A model generated the notes under the pieces. It was not told where the DNA came from. It worked only from the letters and a program-made list of their open reading frames with translations, and did not search any database. From NCBI RefSeq assembly GCF_024713975.1, contig NC_091093.1, positions 7,041,001 to 7,105,000 of the forward strand: a stretch of DNA of 64,000 bases, written 5' to 3'. The position numbers and the translations under genes are program-made. Positions 24,314 to 37,560 of the stretch are shown here, piece by piece. Positions within the stretch are counted from its first letter, which is position 1, and each line of letters begins with the position of its first letter. The stretch is from Paralichthys olivaceus (lineage: Eukaryota; Chordata; Actinopteri; Pleuronectiformes; Paralichthyidae).

Positions 24314-24766
24314 GAGCCCCTGAAGTCCCACAAGATGATATTTTTTCATCTTGTGCACATAAGTTGTGCACATGGAGTTAATATCTCTGTAATAAAGACA
24401 TGACTGACCGATGCTTTGGAGACAACACTAAGTTGCATTTATAGCTTTTAAGAGTTTGCTAGTTTCTCAAGTATTATGATTGAAACATAGGCTTTCTATC
24501 GCCTGAGCCTGTTGTTCTTAAGTATGAACAACTAATGATTCCTGACAATCCTTTATCTCTGTGCAGCAGCAACAAGAATTTCACTGTGACATTCTGTTAG
24601 CGAAACTGAAACTGGTTTTCTCCATGCTATGATACAAATCTGGTGACTGTGTGCATCTGAGTGAATAAAACACAAATATTCTCTTAAAATAAATATCTTG
24701 TGCACACAAGATAGTAACTTGTTCCCACTAGATAAAAGAATATCATCTTTTGAGACTTCAGGGCTC
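24314..24766. mobile_element. Inverted-repeat element (MITE-like)
   Basis: GAGCCCCTGAAGTCCCACAA followed by GATGATATT at the left edge pairs with the reverse complement of the right edge, which reads GAGCCCTGAAGTCTCAAAAG then ATGATATT. About 32 of 37 positions agree. The roughly 450-bp interior holds further TTGTGCACA/CACAAGATA palindromic words and no reading frame. This is the form of a short non-autonomous DNA transposon. Confidence 0.65.
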
Positions 24767-27498
24767 CGTAACAATTTACTAGTTATGTAAGTATAAAAGA
24801 GCAATGAGCTAAAAACATTGCTGAAGCAAGAAAAGAGGTGTCCTGCAGGAAATGTAAAACAATGTATTGAATGAAGTATTCTTCATTTGAATAAGGCCAG
24901 GGGATGGAGAAGGTTTTTTTGCCGTGCCTTATCATTGATGTTATCAACAATTTTGTCTGATTCTTAGATTTCATCCATGCTGTTGCTCCGTGTCATGGAC
25001 ACACCTCTTCTCTGAGTCTCCCTCTTGTTTCTATCGTCTTTTACGCCGTGTTATGTTTGTTGTGTGTGTGAAATGCATCTTGTCAGTTTTATTTTCCCAT
25101 CCATTAGGTTGATATCTGTCTTGATGTTGGGATGTCGGAGCTCATGAAGCAAAAAATAAAACAATAAAATGCATAAAAAAGAAAGTAATGAGACTGTAAA
25201 ATTTAAGAAGTACATATATTCATATTCAAGTGTAGGGAGTAAAGGTAAAAAGTTGTCAGAAAAGTACATGCTCCAGTAGAGAACAGATAACTGAAAAATC
25301 TACTCAAGCACAGTAACAAAGTATTTGTACTTCATTACCTCCCACCTCTGCACACAAGGTATTAAAAAGCATAGTTTTCACCATGATGTCACATCTTTGT
25401 ACTAAACCATAGAGATTGTCAGGCAGGATGTTGAGAACATTTCAAGTTTCAATGCCTATAACATTTCACCTGAGTGTTTTTAGGTGTATCGTAATATGAT
25501 ATGATATGATATGCTGTGTGGACACTGTGCGGGACAGAAATATTGAACGAGTGGGCAGTGAACCTGAGACGTCTTTTGGATTTCCTGAGCTAGCTGCAGT
25601 CTGTCCTACGATGTTTATCTGCTAATGAACCACTGACTGGATGAGACAAACTCAGTAATGGCCTATTGACCTCCAGAGGGCTCTTTACTGCTGCAACAAC
25701 CACTCTGTCTCAACAATCGCTCCGTTGCTTAGTCTTAGAAAGGCAACATTTGTGACTGCACTTAACAAGATTTAGAGAAAAAAAAACTCAGGTTTTACAA
25801 GATTAAAGTTGTAAATTAATGGAAAAAAAACTCTGATATTTTTAAAATAAATGAATGGAAAATGTAGTGGATGCTTCTACACAGGGCACAGTGGGTCACT
25901 GAATGGTTTAATGTGCAGTATAATTAAATTTAAATCCCAGGCAATGGCATTCACACTCTGGAGATCTCAACCAAGGTGGACACTTATGAGAGAATATGGA
26001 GTAATGCGTCCTTCATCATCAGAACACAAAATCAGGAAATATCTTTTGGAGGATAATAGTGTTCATCATCTCAGCTGAGTTTCCTGAGATTTGGAGATGT
26101 TTTTCTGGAGGCCCAAATCAAAATGTCCATTTAAATCATTGGTATTTAAAAAAAAAAAATTCTTAGCATGAGAAAGGTTCATTAATTGCATTTTAAATTA
26201 ATTTAATTTGTTTGTATAGCATGTGTGTGGTTGTTTAAACTTCTACTCTTTTCTAAACATGTAGTTGCTGAAGAAATAGTGAAAATTGCTCCTACTTCAC
26301 TTTTGTGTAATAAAGAGAATTCCATTATTTTTTTATGACTTTTTTAGGGGCACATTTTTAAAGATATTTTTTTTGTAATTTCTGCTTTTATTGATGGGAC
26401 AGACCGAAGTGTGAAAGGGGGGGAGAGAGAGAATGGAGAAAATGCAACAAAGGAAAAAAGCTTGAAACAAACCTTTGGCCACTGAAGACTCAAATCTATA
26501 AATAACTCTTTCATGAAGATACATTTAAGCATCATAAATTATTAATTGATTTATTATATTACAGCTACACATGTATTGAGTCCCTGCTTCTTTCTCAGAT
26601 GGTAGTTTCATATCCATATACAGTATATACAAATGATTAAAGTGCAGTAACCCTGATCAGAGCATCCCCCTGATAATGAACGCTGCACACACTCATAATT
26701 TGAATCTCTAGAGCACACGCTTGTCGTGATTTGTTTGTTTCCAGCTCAAATTTTTGTTTGTGAGTAGAATGACAGTAATAAAGTCCTGCCACTGTGAAGA
26801 CGAGATGTTGGAGGACATCTGACTGTCCCTCCCACAGTGTGGTGGAGGAGTGACAGCTACATGTCGTACAACCTCTCCTCAAAACATTCACCAGTTAAAT
26901 ATGGCATCTTTTATGTGCTTAGGAGGTAACAGGACAGTATTAACATGGGGAGGAATAACTGATTGTAGAAAATTAGTAGGAATAATCATAATAATAAACA
27001 GCACAAAATAAAAACACAGAAAAGGAATATAATGATATTGATTATAGTTAGCCCGACTGCTCTGGAGAAATGGCTTAAGGAAAACCTGGACTTGGTCTCG
27101 GTGGAACAAGGGACCACAACTTTACAAAGCTGGGCAATGGACTTGAAGGCCATTAGACAGATAATTGCTGAACACATTCAATCCCACATTCTGAGGGTTT
27201 AGTTTCATTTTTTTATGTGTGTAACACACGACAGGACTGGATTTTCTGCTGTGCGTCAGCTGGTTATGAATTAAAATGACGATACCACAGGCAGTGACCT
27301 GTAACCCAATCCCCATATCTCAAGATGTTTATTTATTTATTTTATTAATTTGTCATAAAGCCTATGTCTAAAGTGGAAAGAATTGAATACAAATCAAAAA
27401 TCCAATGAAACACTGTTTTTTGTATTTGATAAGTACTGCCCTCGAGTGTTAATACTGTTTTTATCAACTAGAGAAATGTCTACTAAGGTAGATGGGGG
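24767..27498. other. Gene-poor spacer left of pnoc
   Basis: AT-rich spacer with an ATATG run at about 25495-25513 and several A or T homopolymers. No exon, RNA gene or full repeat was recognised. Confidence 0.5.
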
Positions 27499-27499
27499 A

Positions 27500-27897
27500 C
27501 CTGCCCTCCTCTCTACTTCACCTACTTCTATTTTTTTTTTTTCACATCTCCTTCTCTATATTGTCCCTTCCTCTTTTTCCATCCTCCCCCCTCCCTGTCT
27601 CTTTCTTGCCCCTGTCTCCTTTTTTTACCCCATCATTCCCTCTCTTGCCTCCCTCCTTTCCTCCTCCCTCCTCTTACTATACTTTTCTTCCCATCTTGCT
27701 CTATACCCCATCATTCCCTCTCTTTCTCACACCTTCCTTCCCACGACTATCCCTGCTCTCCCCCATCTTCTCTCTCCTCCCTGTTGTGAGTTCCTCCCTC
27801 CCTCCCTCCTTGATCCTCCCTGAAATGAAAAAAAGGAGTTTTGAAAGAGAGAGAGAGGGAGAGAGAATCAGAGGAGGAGGTTGAAGGGGAGGGGTGG
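27500..27897. repeat. Polypyrimidine block followed by polypurine block
   Basis: From about 27500 to 27821 the plus strand is almost all C and T (CCTCCCTCC, TTTCTTCCCATC, CTCTCTTTCTC words), interrupted by only a few purines. From 27822 to 27897 it switches to almost all purine (GAAAGAGAGAGAGAGGGAGA, then GGAGGAGG and GGGGAGGGGTGGGA). The open frames across it are composition artefacts. The block ends a few bases before the TATA box of the candidate pnoc promoter. Confidence 0.85.
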
Positions 27898-27935
27898 GAC
27901 CCTATAAGAGCGGCTGACTCCAGCCTCAACGGAGA
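27886..27935 (+). promoter_or_regulatory. pnoc: Candidate pnoc core promoter (TATA box)
   Basis: TATAAG at 27903-27908 is preceded by the CACCC/GC-type box GGGGAGGGGTGGGA and followed by TGACTCC, close to an AP-1 site. A start about 25-30 bases downstream would fall near 27930-27935. The block is in the right orientation for pnoc and is the only strong TATA-plus-donor arrangement between kif13b and the pnoc coding exons. Confidence 0.5.
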
Positions 27936-28030
27936 AACAAAAACCTGCGCTCAGACCGAGGGAGGGAAACTTACACTGACGAAGCCTACAACCTGCAATA
28001 CAGGCACCCATAGGCTCACGCCAACAACAG
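27932..28030 (+). other. pnoc: Candidate non-coding first exon of pnoc
   Basis: Downstream of the TATA box the sequence runs to CCAACAACAG|GTAAGAGG, an excellent splice donor at 28031. It contains no long reading frame. In mammals PNOC begins with a non-coding exon, and the first coding exon here has an acceptor only a few bases before its ATG, so an upstream exon must exist. The implied intron is about 10 kb. The link to pnoc is inferred from position and strand, not proven. Confidence 0.45.
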
Positions 28031-29512
28031 GTAAGAGGAAGCAGGGAAGATGGTGGGAATGGTGTGACCTTTGACCTTTGATACAGAATCTTGCACGCAT
28101 ATTATTTAAATAACAACTGACATTTTGTTACCTTTGGTACCAGATTCACCCTCAGGAGAGAAAGAAATCAAATATCTGATTGCCGTCACACTTTTCAGAA
28201 AGTGGGACACAGTATTTTTTACCTCCTAACTAACTGATTCTTAAGTTAAGGATGTGGCAGCCTAAATTTACAGAGCCCGATAAAAAGAACGAAAAAATAC
28301 AACTAAAAATGTAAAATACCATATTAGTTTATTGATAAAATAAAAAAAACATCTGGACACAAGGGAGGAAAAAGCATGACATGTTTGTCAGCATTTGTCA
28401 GGCCTGTCAAGAACAGTTATTTATCATCATTCCATCATCCACTGCGGCTGTAGGATGATTGCAGCAGTTATTGTCACTAATTGTCACTGGGACCATCTGA
28501 CCTTTGAGCTTTAAACGGCTGAGTGTTGTAACGACGCTGATCAAAAATATAAAAGCTTAATAAACTGCCAGCCTCTGTGACAGGCTGATGGACAAATCAC
28601 ACAGAGCGGTTCAGGACCACATCTCAAATGAGGAATTCTGCCCTTTGTAGAAACAATGCATCTAAAGCAGCAATTTAAGACTCCTTACATCTTACAAGAC
28701 GCAGGTTGAATACATGATCGAACTCATCAGGCAGAGCGCGCGAGGTGAGGACGCTCCCCACATGCAGTTTGTGTTGTCACTGTGTTGGTGTTAACTAAAG
28801 AGAGAAAGGTCATAAATCATTAGTCCTGAATGAATCATTAAGGCCTGATTTACTGCTGGGCTCTGGTGGGCTTCATGAATGGAGGGGGGGGTCTTCTCCG
28901 TAAAGCTACTGTTTCTGTTTACACTGTTGCTCAAGACCGAGGAATCAAAGGTAATTTAGGTTTGAGCATGTGGGTTAATTGGTGTCAGATTCTCCCAAGC
29001 ACCATCCATCAGGTCAATATTTTTGATGTGCTTTGTTTTTAACAATTCCCAAATTATCATAGACTACATATGGAAATTACTCATGGGGAAGGTCGCTAAA
29101 TTTAATCTAAAACATGTGATGAATAATATGAATAATATAAACAATAAGTGTGCTAGTTTTCATATAGGGCTCTCTGGGTCCTAATGTATTTATCTAAATT
29201 AGGTTTTTTTATTTGTCAGGTTTTGGTCTTGACATTCAGAAACTGACCCACGCTGAGGAAGGATGCCCTGAACAGAGAAAAAACAAAGCAGGTTTTTACT
29301 GACCACATATAAAGCATCTGGTCACATCTGGCCCATCATTTTGCTGCAGTTTTTTATGTGTTCTTTATGAGCCTGAACCGTGCAAACTGTTGGAGTATTG
29401 GACTAGGATCTGACTGAATGTGCTCACATTCTGATCAGATCTTTTTTTCAAATTTATTTCAAGACCAATTAATTTTTTTAGTTTATATAAAATACAAACA
29501 TTAGAAGGGTGG

Positions 29513-29583
29513 AGTAGCAGTAGTAGTAATGGTATTAGTAGTAGCTAGTAGTACTAGTGGTGGTGGTGGTGGTGTTGGTGGTA
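29513..29583. repeat. Trinucleotide tract (TAG)n/(TGG)n
   Basis: Imperfect GTAGTAGTA repeats change into GGTGGTGGTGG repeats. Confidence 0.85.
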
Positions 29584-32500
29584 TTTATAGTGTAGCTCTT
29601 TCTGTGTTAGTTCTGTTAATCCTAATAATAATGATATTCTCTTTTGCCTTCAGGCAACTATATGACATACTCATTATAAAGAGGTATGCTCAAAGCTGTC
29701 AATAAACATTTAGGAAGTTAATAGCAATCTTTAAGGTTGTGTGTGACCTTTTATGTATTTATTCATTTACATTGAATAATTAACATTGTGTTTTTGTTTA
29801 GCTCGGGGCTTACTTCTCAATCAATCTTGGAAAGAAGCTCCTTACGCAGGCTTATTTCAAAATTGATTATTTGAGCTACAGCACAACACCTTTTTCAAAA
29901 ACTACTGATGATAACTTATCTTCAAAGTGCAGGTAGAAATATCAATTGCTGTATATGTTCATGACAAAAGCTTCTTGCACATGGTCATAAAGAGGCTGAC
30001 GTAGAACTGCAGGTCACGCTCAATCTGAAACGAAGACCGTTTTAACAGATTCAGAGAAATCTGGAGGCTGTGCTTTCTTTCCTCAGGGCAAAATGTTCAA
30101 AGCAACAGATTAAGGCCTGCTGTGAAATTTACCTCTGATTAACTGAGGATCTGATTATCTTTGTAATATGTTCTGACACTTCTACACTGACTGTGTAAAA
30201 GAAGGCTGGTAAAGTCTTCAGTAAGGCTGTCTATAGGGAATAATGAAACTTAAATCTGAATGGATATAGTATCTCAAAGGAAAATTTGATATTTAAAAAC
30301 TGATTTTTGGTCAATCTCAGAGCCCATCAGCTCTGGGGCCAATGGGCAATATTTTGAGGCTTCCAGTGTAGACAGGGGATATCCAGACTTCTGCTCTCTG
30401 TACACTCTTTACAGTGAAACTAGTCTCTTTTATCACACAAGTCGCACGTGTCCAAGTCTGTCAGAGACAAAGGTCAAGTTCCTTTTCCTATCAGAAATCT
30501 CCATTCAGCAGCAAGTAAAGACAAATCCTACTGTTCCACTTTCCTGTAGTAGCTGAAAGCATCAAGTACAGTATAACAAACATGAAGTTTTTGTCCTGAC
30601 TCTGATGTTTGGGATTGACATCAACATTTAACTTAGAGAAACGCAAACTATGTCAAAAAAATATCCAAGAAAAACAGGTGTTGTTGTTTGTAATATTCAC
30701 CTTCAGCTTTATTGACTGTCTGTTCCTTCTCCTCAGTTCATGGCTGATGTATCTCATAGCTTCCGAGTCCTTTTTAAACCAAGTCCTCTTCTCCTCAGTA
30801 TCAGTGAACACACACTTTATTAGCTTCATGGATAAACTTCCTTGACCACCATTCTCATTCAAGGGCAGGATGGGGAGAGATAAAGGGAGGATAAGGAGGG
30901 CCGGGTCACAGGCCATATACAGCACATTGCTGCCGTGTACATCTGTAGCGGCTGCACTGAATTGACTGTGAACGTGTGGAGTTAATCCACACAGACAATG
31001 TTCCAAACACGGCAGGGACCCTGCCCATCCTTTTGTGCTGGGAGGATTCACAGATGCTTCTTCATGTGTCCTCGCTGCTTCCAGTATGCTCCTCTTTACC
31101 CTCTTTTTACCACATCACAAGGAGACCCGACTCCTGCCAAATGCTGCACTCATTATGATTCTGAGGCAAAGATATATATTTTCTTACTCTAAATCTTATT
31201 TATGATTACATGACAGGGAAAGTGTCAGAGCAGACAGGCCCTGTCTTTTCCTCGGGCTCTATGACTTCTAGGAATTGAAGTGTGTGGATTGTGTTCAGTC
31301 AGTTGTGGACAGTTCTCACACTCATGCACACAAACCATTTCCCCCAAACATTAACCGTACATGAGCATCCTATATAATTATTAAATACATACAATTATTT
31401 TAAATTGTGACTTTTGGAAGCCAGAAGATTATTCATTTATACAATTCCTCTCAGAGCTTCAGTATGTGTGACAGCCATGCAGGCTCTGGGTGAAGAGACA
31501 CTACCACCAAGATAATTTAAGCAACCAAGGTGGAAAAGCACACATTAGCCTCCAAGTTTTTATGAGTCATAAGGAATTCCTGACATCTACAATTTCTCCT
31601 GCTTGTTGAAAAGAACCACTGGAGTGTCAACTAACCACCATCTAACTGCAAGATGGCTGCGAAGCCTCTATTACTGTCGGATCTAGACAAGAGATATTTT
31701 AATAATACAATATAGACACAGCGTACTAAAATATGCTCCAAATACAACAAAAGTAACCTAATTCAGGCTATTTAAATGAGGTGAGGATAATCATCTTGGG
31801 CGTGTAAACTCTCCCAAGTTAGAGCACAAGGATTGTGTGAGTGCAGTAAATGCAAATGTGCAGCAGGATGTACAGCTCACAAGTAAACCAGGAAGTTAGA
31901 AGTTAAGATATAGTTGTCCCTAATCAAACATGACCATTAAACACAAAATGTTGATGTCACAACATGAGGCTATAATTGCCTTCTCGTCCCAACAATATCT
32001 GGGGAATAATTTACTCACTCGACTGAAAAATAAAAATGTTCCTTTTTTTATGAGGGCCCATTAAAATAATGTCGTTGTCAGCTCTTCCTCTGACCAAAAT
32101 GTTTGTGATGGTCGCCCCCATTCTGCTACGGTTCTGTTAGTGCCAACCATAGGTGCTAACACAGCAATATGATGTTGGTGCTGAAGACCTACTCTCAAAT
32201 ACACTAGTTGATACCGATGGCACCCTAACATTTTCTATATTTTAGAAAACTCACAAAATAAGTTATTGCCTGTTTTAGAGTTTAAGCTAAGAGGCTATTT
32301 TTGACCTTACTTGACCTAACACTTACTCCTACAGTAAATGTCAAAGACCAACGTCTGTCTTAATGTAGGTGATTAGCTCAGGTTATTGTGCACTTTACAA
32401 GTGATGTGCTTGTTCACTCCACAATAGACCACAAAACCCCGACAAATCCTTTTTGTAAAATTCAGTAAGTCAGTGATTGAATAAAATTGTCTCTTCGACA

Positions 32501-35239
32501 TGTCACGACAGAAAAGGTGTAACAAATGATATTATTGATGGTTCCCTTCATTTATGTGCGTTAGTGAGTCAGTCACACCTCATTGTAATACAACCATTAG
32601 AATTGTTTTCATTTGCACCTGTTGGATATATGTGTGTCTGCTTTTTCTAACATAAAAAAAGTAAAAATTGACAGGACACCACCTCATCTTAAACCATAAA
32701 CAAAACACTCGATTTAAAAAGAAGATGAAATTAATCTGGTGTGGGTGTGTAAGAGTGTGTGAGCACACCTCCCAACCATTAATTGACCTTAGGTTATTAG
32801 ATGCATCGAAAAGGGAAATTGATTTAGCTCAGTGTGTCTGCATGTAATAGCCTCAACATATAATCTATTGCCATGTGACACACATACACCGTCTGACAGG
32901 GAACATCTTGTAAAAGCACTAAAGGTTCTTTCTGACTGGAGATGTGTCAAACACCCACTCTGTGGACACATCTGTGGACACATCTGTAACTGAAAAGACC
33001 TGATGTGACCAGAAGACAAAGAGCTCTTTTGCCAGTAGAAGAAACAGTTGCACCATTACTACCTGGGCACATATATTTATTTTTATTGATGAAAACACTT
33101 TTCTTTACCATAATGGGTAGTTATTTAATGTAAGATTTAGCCTTTAATGTTTTGCAATTGGGGTATTTATTAAAATCCAAAATAAGATAGATGCTGCTCT
33201 AGTAATGGTTAAATATTAAAAATCACCTCTTATATTTCATTAAATAGAATTTAGTTTTTTTTGTTCTGTATTTTATGTTTGTACATTAATAGTGGATTTC
33301 TTAACTAAAACTTTATATGAATTTATATGCCAGTGATTTCATACATCTGTGAGAGACAAAGAATGAGAACATCTATGATAGAAAGCTGAGGACAGACAGA
33401 GTTAGAGTGAGTGAGGGGAGGCAAAGACATCTAGTCCGTCAGAAGCTGATGTATGTAGGTAGCAACGGGGATGAATAATACATATATTTGAAATTATAAT
33501 TAAACTGATTGGTGGGATAGATTTAATGTCCTGAAATGTGTCAAGTCAATGACCACTCTGCCATTTTTCCACTGAGCTATTAATATTAAAATAAAGAGCA
33601 CAGTGTATTTTGACTGGGCCTGGGACAAGTTGTCAATCAGAGTGACTTTTCTGACAGATTATAGCCATCTGGCTCCAGGCAGAAGAATAAATAACATTTA
33701 ATTACCTGTCAAACTCTCATCAACCCATCAACTAACAATGCCAACATCAAGAATACACTAATTATTCAGTATTTGGTTTGTTTTCTTAAATATAGGCCAT
33801 TTTCTTCAGGTAGTGCTTTATCTGCTTACCTAATATCTTAGAAATGTTTTTGTGTACTTCCCAGTCAAGTTTTCATGAAGCAATCAAACATCATCGTAAA
33901 TCCCTTTAAAAAAAAGCAATTCTTGCTGTTTTTGCATTTGTGCAACTACAGTGTACAAGTTAGAAAAGTATTCTGGTTATAACACTCTAGTGACGTAATA
34001 ATCTGCAGTTGAGCTCTTAAAAATAAAGACGACCACCAGGGTTGGATGCAAGCTGCTCCTCTGTTCAACCATGCGCAAATAATCCAGCTTTAAGTCGCTC
34101 TTGGACTGGGAGTGATTTATTTCATATTTCATGTTCTTGATGAGAAAAGGGCAATTATGGAGAAAAATAATGGAGGAGTTGTGTTGATAACATGGTGTAA
34201 GAATTTTCTGCTCAGAGCCAGTTGCTGTTGGATGAGGAATCAGACGGGAACTAACAACTGAACATTTTAAATGAACTTCTTCATGCTGGCTGACTATAGA
34301 CATATTTCTTAATCTGCAACATGGAGATGGTTGTGATGTTTAACACTTTTCCCACATACAGTAACCAGAAAAAGCCTCACTGAACGTAAATATACTTCTT
34401 ACGGACAAAGACTTGTCTGATGTTCCCACTTACAGAAGCGTTTTTTCGCTAGTATGAGTTATTGTTGTTGTTATAGTTTTGCAGCACATGAACGGCAGCA
34501 CATATTGCTGGTTTTTGGTTGCTTATCTGGAATTGGACTAGATGTTTTGCATCATATATTCACATAGCGGCAGGTAACTGGTTGATCCTTGATGAAAATT
34601 AATTTTATTCTTTACCGACATATACTTCCTTTCGTCTGAAAGGTGGTTTTATTCATCATCTACTGGACCATAACGCCTCCATCAGCTGCACCCCAGCACA
34701 GCACAGACAGTAATGACTTAATTAACTGGTTTATTTCGTGGTTAATCAGTTAATTAAAAGCAAAGTAATTAGGTTTTAAAGACTCTCAAGAGAACCTGGA
34801 AGATGTCAGTAAAGGATTACTGAAAAGATCATCACTGAGAAATCCTGCTCATATTTTATCAAGCTTTCAACACAGTGCTTTGTGAAAAGAGGACAAACAC
34901 ATGAAGATCATGTATGTGTGAACATGAAGATCATGTGTTTGTACATTGCTAATTTTGTCTGAGTGAGGCCTGTGTGACATTTATGTTGCTCAGATTAGGA
35001 AATCACACATTCATTGTGTTTTGAAAAAGAATTGTGCCAGTACCCAACTTGGCCGCAGCAGTTGACTGCATTGACTCTCATGTGAAGTATCGAGCCTCCA
35101 GTGATAGCTGTCGAAATGTGTTCTGTTGTTATGTTTGACCATGTTTGACTCATTTAAGATTATTGTAAAAATCCTTCTCACAGAAATGGAGAACTGTGCT
35201 GCCCTTTTTGCAAAACACATCAATCATTTAGCACATTTC

Positions 35240-35590
35240 TTTTTAGCAATGCCAACAGCGTCGCTCTGGGGCACGATTGGTGCGCTGGTTATTTCAGTGA
35301 CCACTTTGGACTAAAGATATCCAAACATGTCTCAACAGCCACTGGGTGAAATGTGATACCTTTGATGTTCATGGTTTCATAAATCTGAATGACTGGTGAT
35401 CACTTAACTTATATTCCTTTTCCATCACTGTACTGAATGGATTGTCATGACATTCAGTGTAGACATTTGTGTCTCTTCAGGGATCAAGTCTAATAACTTT
35501 TGCGATTCCTAAACCTTTTATAGCACCATCACATTTTGAATGTCTCCAAACATTTGGTTGATGACCAATTTATTATACTAGTGCAGTGCC
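35240..35590. repeat. Decayed dispersed fish repeat
   Basis: It contains GAATGGATTGTCATGACATT, TGTAGACATTTGTGTC, TAATAACTTTTGCGATTCCT and AAACATTTGGTTGATGACC. This order matches a common teleost repeat built around 'atggattgccatgaaatttg ... tttggtttatgacc'. The segment 35600-35800 may be another decayed piece. The class is not assigned. Confidence 0.45.
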
Positions 35591-37194
35591 CATTGTTAAC
35601 GTGCCTGGTTGGCATGTGTGATGCTGGTTCCAGCTTTTCTTTCTGACACTGTAAAAGTGACATGCAGTAATTCAGCTGTGTCAAGAAAAGACAGGCTGCA
35701 TGACTCTAAAGCATTTCCAAATTGCACCAAACTGCACTTCCTTGGGCCCTTTACGATACCAAGTGCCAAGTGTGAAGCTGATAGGTTGACATAGGTTTTT
35801 GACATGTTGGGAGTAAGTTTATAAGTTAATGTATAACACATTAACTACCATCATACATTACTAAACTTTACATGGAACACGTGTGTGCGTCCTCAGGCCT
35901 GAGCTGTCGAGAATTGAGATGTTAAGCTGTGGCTCCTTGCTTTGTGAATAGCAAAGTAGCTAGTTTTAGAAGCATGGAGTCACTGACAGGAGGATGGACA
36001 GTAAAATGAGATATGTGACTAGATGAACACATCAAAGCAATTTTACAATGTTCCTGTCTAAAATGGCTTATCGCTCTTTTGTCCTTCACTTATTAACACA
36101 TCCTCTTTTCTATGAAAGAAAAATTTAGAATAGATGAAACACACTTTAATTGTTTGCACATAAGAAGACTAATTATTTTCTATGAATTTTACAGAGCGGC
36201 TGTTTTATGGGTAGTGAGAAATCAAAATGGACTGCAGTGCAATTACACTTTTTATCAGTTTTTAATTACTCTGAATAAATTCCAAATTTCTAAAGAAGAC
36301 AAATTAGTTCTACTTTCTGCCATGTCAGTCTAATGACAACCTAAAGAGCAGAGTGAGTGTGTGAATTTGAGTGTCTGCAATTGTAGTATATGCTAGGCAT
36401 ACATAGCCTGTATGTATTTGTATACGTGTGTTGTGTGTGTTTCTGTGTGTGATGATTATGTATATTTTGTGCATTTGAGTGTGTGTTTGGCAGCAACAGT
36501 GAGTCAGTCTGTTGCCGGAGGCGTTAATTGAGGCATCAATTAAAAGACTTAACGAGTTTGTTTAATGAGATGAAAACTCTGGTTGTGTTTCTGACGTCAG
36601 ATTCTCCAAACTGGGCTGTTCCTCCCGGAATAAGGTCAAACACATTTGTTTTCCTCTGTCTTTATTCTCCTCTTCCTTTCTGTGATCTGTCTTGTTTAAA
36701 AAATCTGCTTTGCTCACTTGCTCCACCTGTCCTTCAGTCTCACACTGTGTCCTCCTTTAGATCACTCCTGTCATCTTTGATCTCTAATTGTCCTCTGAGC
36801 TTTTTAGTGCCAGAAACCTTCAACATTTGGGCCTGGAAGAATGTTCTTTACTGAATGGACACAAAGATACACACAGCTGATGTAGAAAAATGGTTAGTTA
36901 TGTCCTGCCACTAATATAAAACCAGCTGTGTAGAGTCATTTCTACCACCCTACAACACGAATGGCAATTAATGGCAACTTCTTTCTATAAAGCACATTGA
37001 ATTTATTTAAATTCACGTTGAGAGAATGGATTAAAACTATATATATAAATAGATGTAAAGGTGTATACTACATTGACAAATACAAAAATACAATGAAACA
37101 AAGCATACATCAAATGCTCCACACATCCATTAACCAATCAGACAAACAACACAGCACTCACAGCAATCACACAGTCAAACACACAGCAGCTAAA

Positions 37195-37560
37195 AAAGAG
37201 ATATGCACCACAAATTGACTATATGCTGTATATTATAGAAATGGCCTGAGAGAACAGAAATGTTTTAGGTTTGAAAGATGACACTGTTATGACTGACCTC
37301 AGGCCAGCAGGCAGCTTGTTCCAGAGAACAGGACCATGGTAACTTAAGGCACCTTCACCAGCTCACCGGAGAGGTCTGACCGGGTTGTGACCAGTGACCA
37401 AGTCAGAAATGTACTGTGGCGTGAAACCACTAAGTGCTTTGAAAACTACTAACAGGATTTTGAAGTTGAGTCTGTGATGTACCAGAAGCTAATGGAGAGA
37501 TTTTAGTACAGGAGTGTTAGGACTCTGGCTACTGCATTCTGAATGAGCTGGAGACATCCG
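37195..37560 (-). pseudogene. LINE reverse transcriptase C-terminal relic
   Basis: Read on the minus strand with frame changes, it gives LQ-IQNA, then a block near FSK, and then GPVLWNKLPAGLRSV-TVSSF. The motif 'GP.LWN.LP..LR...S...FK' is the conserved end of CR1/L2/Rex-type LINE reverse transcriptases in fish. Stops and frameshifts show it is long dead. It lies inside the putative first intron of pnoc. Confidence 0.65.

Noticed and set aside
27383..27884. Two overlapping plus-strand open frames of 146 and 130 codons
   Set aside because: They are produced by the polypyrimidine tract (strings of Ser, Pro, Leu, Phe) and have no domain or splice context.
30653..31051. 132-codon minus-strand open frame in putative pnoc intron 1
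   Set aside because: No family motif, signal or splice signature; within the range expected by chance for this much sequence.
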